Shown one piece after another: positions 61,371 through 64,000 of a stretch of DNA of 64,000 bases. The position numbers and the translations under genes were made by a program. Below the pieces are notes generated by a model, which saw only the letters and a list, made by a program, of their open reading frames with translations, did no database searches and was not told where the DNA came from. The DNA comes from an uncultured Faecalibacterium sp. (GTDB taxonomy: Bacteria > Bacillota > Clostridia > Oscillospirales > Ruminococcaceae), in the NCBI GenBank assembly GCA_902463235.1, contig CABQER010000002.1, forward strand, positions 62,001-126,000, written 5' to 3'. Position 1 is the stretch's first letter; each line of letters starts with the position of its first letter.

Positions 61371-62966
61371 TCACCCTTCTGCCGGTGCATACCGGCTGAT
61401 GATGGCGCGGGCCACCCGCAGGCCATCCACGGCGGCGCTCATAATGCCGCCCGCATATCCCGCACCCTCGCCGCAGGGGTAAAGCCCTGCCAGCTGGGTG
61501 CACACAAAGTCCTCTTCCCGCTTGAGTCGCACCGGGCTGCTGGTGCAGGTCTCAAGGCCGGTCAGGATCGCGTCCGGCGCAGTGTAGCCCGCGATCTTGC
61601 GCTCATAGGCGCGCAGACCCGCCCGCAGGGTATCGGCCAGCTCCCCGGGCAGCAGTGCGCCCAGATCTGCGGCAGTCACGCCGCGGTCGTAGGTGGGCTG
61701 TACGCTGCCAATATGCAGCTGCCCGCGCCCCTCCAGAAAGCTTTGCACATTCTCTGCCGGGGCGGCGTAGGCTCCGGCGGCACGACCGGCGGCATAGGCC
61801 TTTGCTTCCAGCTCCCGCTGAAAGGCAACGGCGCGGCGGGGGTCGTTGGCAAAATCTGCCCCGCCTACGCTGACCACCACCGCCGCATTGGCGTTTTTGC
61901 CGCTGCGGGCGTGGTAGCTCATGCCGTTGGTCACAACACGCTCTTCCTCACTGGCAGAAGCCACCACCTGACCGCCGGGGCACATACAGAAGGTGTACAC
62001 GCACCTCTCGCCGACGTGCTGGGAGAGCTGGTACTCGCCCCGGGGCAGCGCCGGATGCCCGGCGGCTTCGTGGTACAGGCTTTTTTCGATCTCGCTTTGC
62101 AGATGCTCGGCGCGGAAGCCCACGCTGAAGGGCTTACATTCCAGCACAAGGCCGCTGTCCATCAGCATGCTGAAGGTATCCCGTGCCGAGTGCCCCACCG
62201 CAAACACTAGCGCCTCGCAAGCAAAGCCGCCATTTGTAGTAGTGATGCCCACAAGTCGTCCGTTTTTTCGCTCCAGCCCGGTGAGCGTGGTGTTGAAGTG
62301 CACCTCGCCGCCCAAGGCTTCGATCTCTTTGCGGATGGAGGTAATGACGCCGCGCAGCAGGTCGGTGCCCACATGGGGCTTTTGCTTCCACGCGATCTCT
62401 GCCGGGGCACCGTGCTGCAAAAACACCTCGGTGACAAAATCACACAGTTCATCCCCGATGCGGGTGGTCAGCTTGCCGTCCGAGAAAGTGCCCGCGCCGC
62501 CCTCGCCGAACTGGATGTTGGCGTTGGGGTCCAGCTGACCGGTGGCGGAAAAGTGCTCCACCGCCTGCACACGGGCATCCAGCGCAGGGCCGCGCTCCAG
62601 CACGATGGGGCGGTAGCCCTGCCGGGCCAGCAGCAGGGCCGCAAACAGACCCGCCGGGCCCAGTCCGCACACCACAGGGCGGTGCGCAAGCGGCTGGGTG
62701 CCGGGTTGCAGGGTAAAGTCTGCCCGGCGGTGCAGGGCGGCGTCCGGGCAGTGCGCCGCAAGGGCGGCCTCCTCCCCGGGCTGCTTCAGGGTGACCGCCA
62801 CGGTATACACCAGCTTGGGCTGGCCGTGGCGGGCGTCCACCGAAAGCTTTGCCACGCCGGTGTGCTCTACCTTGCTGCGCGGCACCCGCAGAGTGTGCAG
62901 CGCCTTTTCAAATGCCTGCGGCTCCCCTGCGGAGAGGGGCAGACGGATGTTGCGAACCAGAATCAT
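61371..62966 (-). CDS. FAD-dependent oxidoreductase
   Basis: 531 residues. An N-terminal alpha/beta domain of about 95 residues precedes the FAD-binding fold C-G-L-G-P-A-G-L-F-A-A-L-L-L-A-R. F-G-E-G-G-A-G-T-F-S-D-G-K-L and the C-terminal G-E-G-A-G-Y-A-G-G-I-M-S-A-A-V-D-G follow. This family of predicted NAD(FAD) dehydrogenases is widespread in Clostridia and uncharacterised. It ends 10 bp before the XpaC-like gene and probably shares its transcript. Confidence 0.9.
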   Translation of the reverse strand: MILVRNIRLPLSAGEPQAFEKALHTLRVPRSKVEHTGVAKLSVDARHGQPKLVYTVAVTLKQPGEEAALAAHCPDAALHRRADFTLQPGTQPLAHRPVVCGLGPAGLFAALLLARQGYRPIVLERGPALDARVQAVEHFSATGQLDPNANIQFGEGGAGTFSDGKLTTRIGDELCDFVTEVFLQHGAPAEIAWKQKPHVGTDLLRGVITSIRKEIEALGGEVHFNTTLTGLERKNGRLVGITTTNGGFACEALVFAVGHSARDTFSMLMDSGLVLECKPFSVGFRAEHLQSEIEKSLYHEAAGHPALPRGEYQLSQHVGERCVYTFCMCPGGQVVASASEEERVVTNGMSYHARSGKNANAAVVVSVGGADFANDPRRAVAFQRELEAKAYAAGRAAGAYAAPAENVQSFLEGRGQLHIGSVQPTYDRGVTAADLGALLPGELADTLRAGLRAYERKIAGYTAPDAILTGLETCTSSPVRLKREEDFVCTQLAGLYPCGEGAGYAGGIMSAAVDGLRVARAIISRYAPAEG

Positions 62967-62987
62967 TTGTTGTGTTATCCTTTTACT

Positions 62988-64000
62988 TTAGTTGCTTTCG
63001 ATGCGGCACTGCAGCACATAGCTGCCCAGTGCAAAGATCTTGCCGTTGGAGGGCACATACAGCCGACATGCAATGTTCTGCTGGCCGGTAGCCACAGCAA
63101 AGTCCTCGGCATCGATCTCAATGACCACCTGCTCGGGGGTCAGGGTCTCCATAGCGCCCTTGGGGCCGCAGAGGATGACGTTCATCAGACGCTCGGTCTC
63201 CACCGTCAGCTGATAGGTAGAGGGCAGGTTGACTACCTGCACGCAGCTGGCGGGCAGGTTCATGGTCTTGGTCTCCAGCCCGGAGCAGTCAAAGCTGACT
63301 GTAATGGTGGAGATATTGTCCAGCAGATAGATATCTGTCGGCAGCTCAATGGGCATCTCGTACACCTTGTTCAGGCTGAAGGTGGAAAGGTCGATGGTGC
63401 CGATGGACAAGGTGGACAGCGCGTCGATCTTTTCTGCCGGGCCCGCCACCTTGAGCTGCTTGCAACTGAGGGCATAGCTCAGCACCGAGTTATCGAACCC
63501 GCGCGGTGCGTTGATAAAGTTTACCTTCACCGGCAGGGTTGCCATCTTGTACACTTGCAGCGTCACGTCCACATTGCTCTCTTCCAGTGTGGTGTACTGG
63601 AACTTGACCTCCTTGCCGCCGCTGGTGTAGAAGCGCAGGGGGGTGTCCAGCGTGACCGACTCGGTCAGCTCGCTGTCATAGGATGCCTCGGCGGTGCAGG
63701 TAGCCACCTTGCTCAGCTCGCTGCTGGGGCCGGACAGGGTAACAGTCTCCTTGGAGACCTCAGTACTGTAAAGGATATAGCCGTCTGCAACGCGCAGATA
63801 GTTGGTAGTAACAGTAACGGGCAGGGTCTTTTCCTCCACCACATCAAACACCACATCCACCGTGTTGTCGCTGCCCTCCATGGTCACGGTCACGCCGTTG
63901 AGCAGACCGTTTGCGCCGCGCACCAGCAGCCGCAGGGTCTTTTCGCCGCTGTCGCGCACGCTGGACCAATCCGGGTAGACCACAAAATCCGAGGCACTGA
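62988..64000 (-). CDS. YbbR-domain (CdaR-like) protein, N-terminus beyond the window
   Basis: At least 337 residues are visible; the frame is open through the right edge, so the start lies outside. Repeated YbbR units are seen (L-P-V-T-V-T-T-N-Y, Y-S-T-E-V-S-K-E-T-V-T-L-S-G-P, later L-P-V-K-V-N-F-I-N-A-P). Such repeats form beta-rich extracytoplasmic domains. In Firmicutes CdaR controls the c-di-AMP cyclase CdaA encoded just upstream; that gene would fall beyond this window. The 22-bp gap to the oxidoreductase suggests one operon. Confidence 0.88.
   Translation of the reverse strand, partial: SASDFVVYPDWSSVRDSGEKTLRLLVRGANGLLNGVTVTMEGSDNTVDVVFDVVEEKTLPVTVTTNYLRVADGYILYSTEVSKETVTLSGPSSELSKVATCTAEASYDSELTESVTLDTPLRFYTSGGKEVKFQYTTLEESNVDVTLQVYKMATLPVKVNFINAPRGFDNSVLSYALSCKQLKVAGPAEKIDALSTLSIGTIDLSTFSLNKVYEMPIELPTDIYLLDNISTITVSFDCSGLETKTMNLPASCVQVVNLPSTYQLTVETERLMNVILCGPKGAMETLTPEQVVIEIDAEDFAVATGQQNIACRLYVPSNGKIFALGSYVLQCRIESN

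Overview
The window looks like chromosomal DNA of a GC-rich, anaerobic Gram-positive of the Faecalibacterium/Oscillospiraceae type (Clostridia). This is inferred from Firmicutes housekeeping genes at high GC, an FMN riboswitch on an ECF riboflavin transporter, a glmS ribozyme, the yabO-yabP-yabQ-divIC-yabR gene order, and dispersed short inverted repeats. The species cannot be proven from the sequence alone. There is no plasmid or prophage backbone. The clearly foreign pieces are one AT-rich IS3-family transposase and possibly the AT-rich CPBP-protease locus.

Layout. 1-4155: partial lipoprotein, cardiolipin synthase, DegV lipid-binding protein and a DUF1836 regulator. 4156-6371: small accessory patch with a 54-bp tandem repeat, a HigBA-type toxin-antitoxin pair and an IS3 transposase. 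6380-11621: tmRNA, smpB, recR, ybaB, dnaX, SRP RNA and pta, all on the minus strand. 11817-16051: uracil-DNA glycosylase, an uncharacterised P-loop ATPase and a nuclease-helicase fusion. 16105-20591: cobO, glyA and, divergently, 5-formyl-THF cyclo-ligase, fchA and folD, which together form a one-carbon/folate block. The 550-bp glyA gap carries a strong candidate small RNA. 20592-32163: mostly transport and envelope genes (CPBP protease, MraY-like transferase, MATE, RibU with FMN riboswitch, MscS, MFS), two secreted hydrolases sharing an almost identical export signal, and a PH-domain protein.

32255-36955: three tRNAs (Gly, Ala, Asn) with their own promoters or terminators, a beta-CASP RNase-like protein and typA. 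37042-42949: a C39-peptidase ABC exporter, a GyrI-like protein, an HlyD-type adaptor and a membrane-anchored Big_2 protein. No precursor peptide was recognised, and this is the best candidate here for an undescribed export system. 43096-48094: glmS with its ribozyme, a membrane protein, a DUF5685-like protein and an RNA methyltransferase. 48189-51302: yabR, divIC, yabQ, yabP, rqcP, HU and mazG. 51466-64000: zinc-ribbon protein, uridine-kinase-like protein, hemZ, MBL hydrolase, dtd, relA, recJ, XpaC-like protein, FAD oxidoreductase and a partial YbbR protein.

How the genes work together. GlyA makes methylene-THF, FolD and FchA interconvert C1 folates, and the cyclo-ligase recycles 5-formyl-THF. 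FolD has Val where the catalytic cyclohydrolase Lys is expected, so FchA may supply that step. SmpB and tmRNA (with RqcP further on) rescue stalled ribosomes. DnaX, YbaB, RecR, UDG, RecJ and the nuclease-helicase form a replication and repair set. Many transcription units have near-consensus promoters with 17-bp spacers and clear intrinsic terminators.
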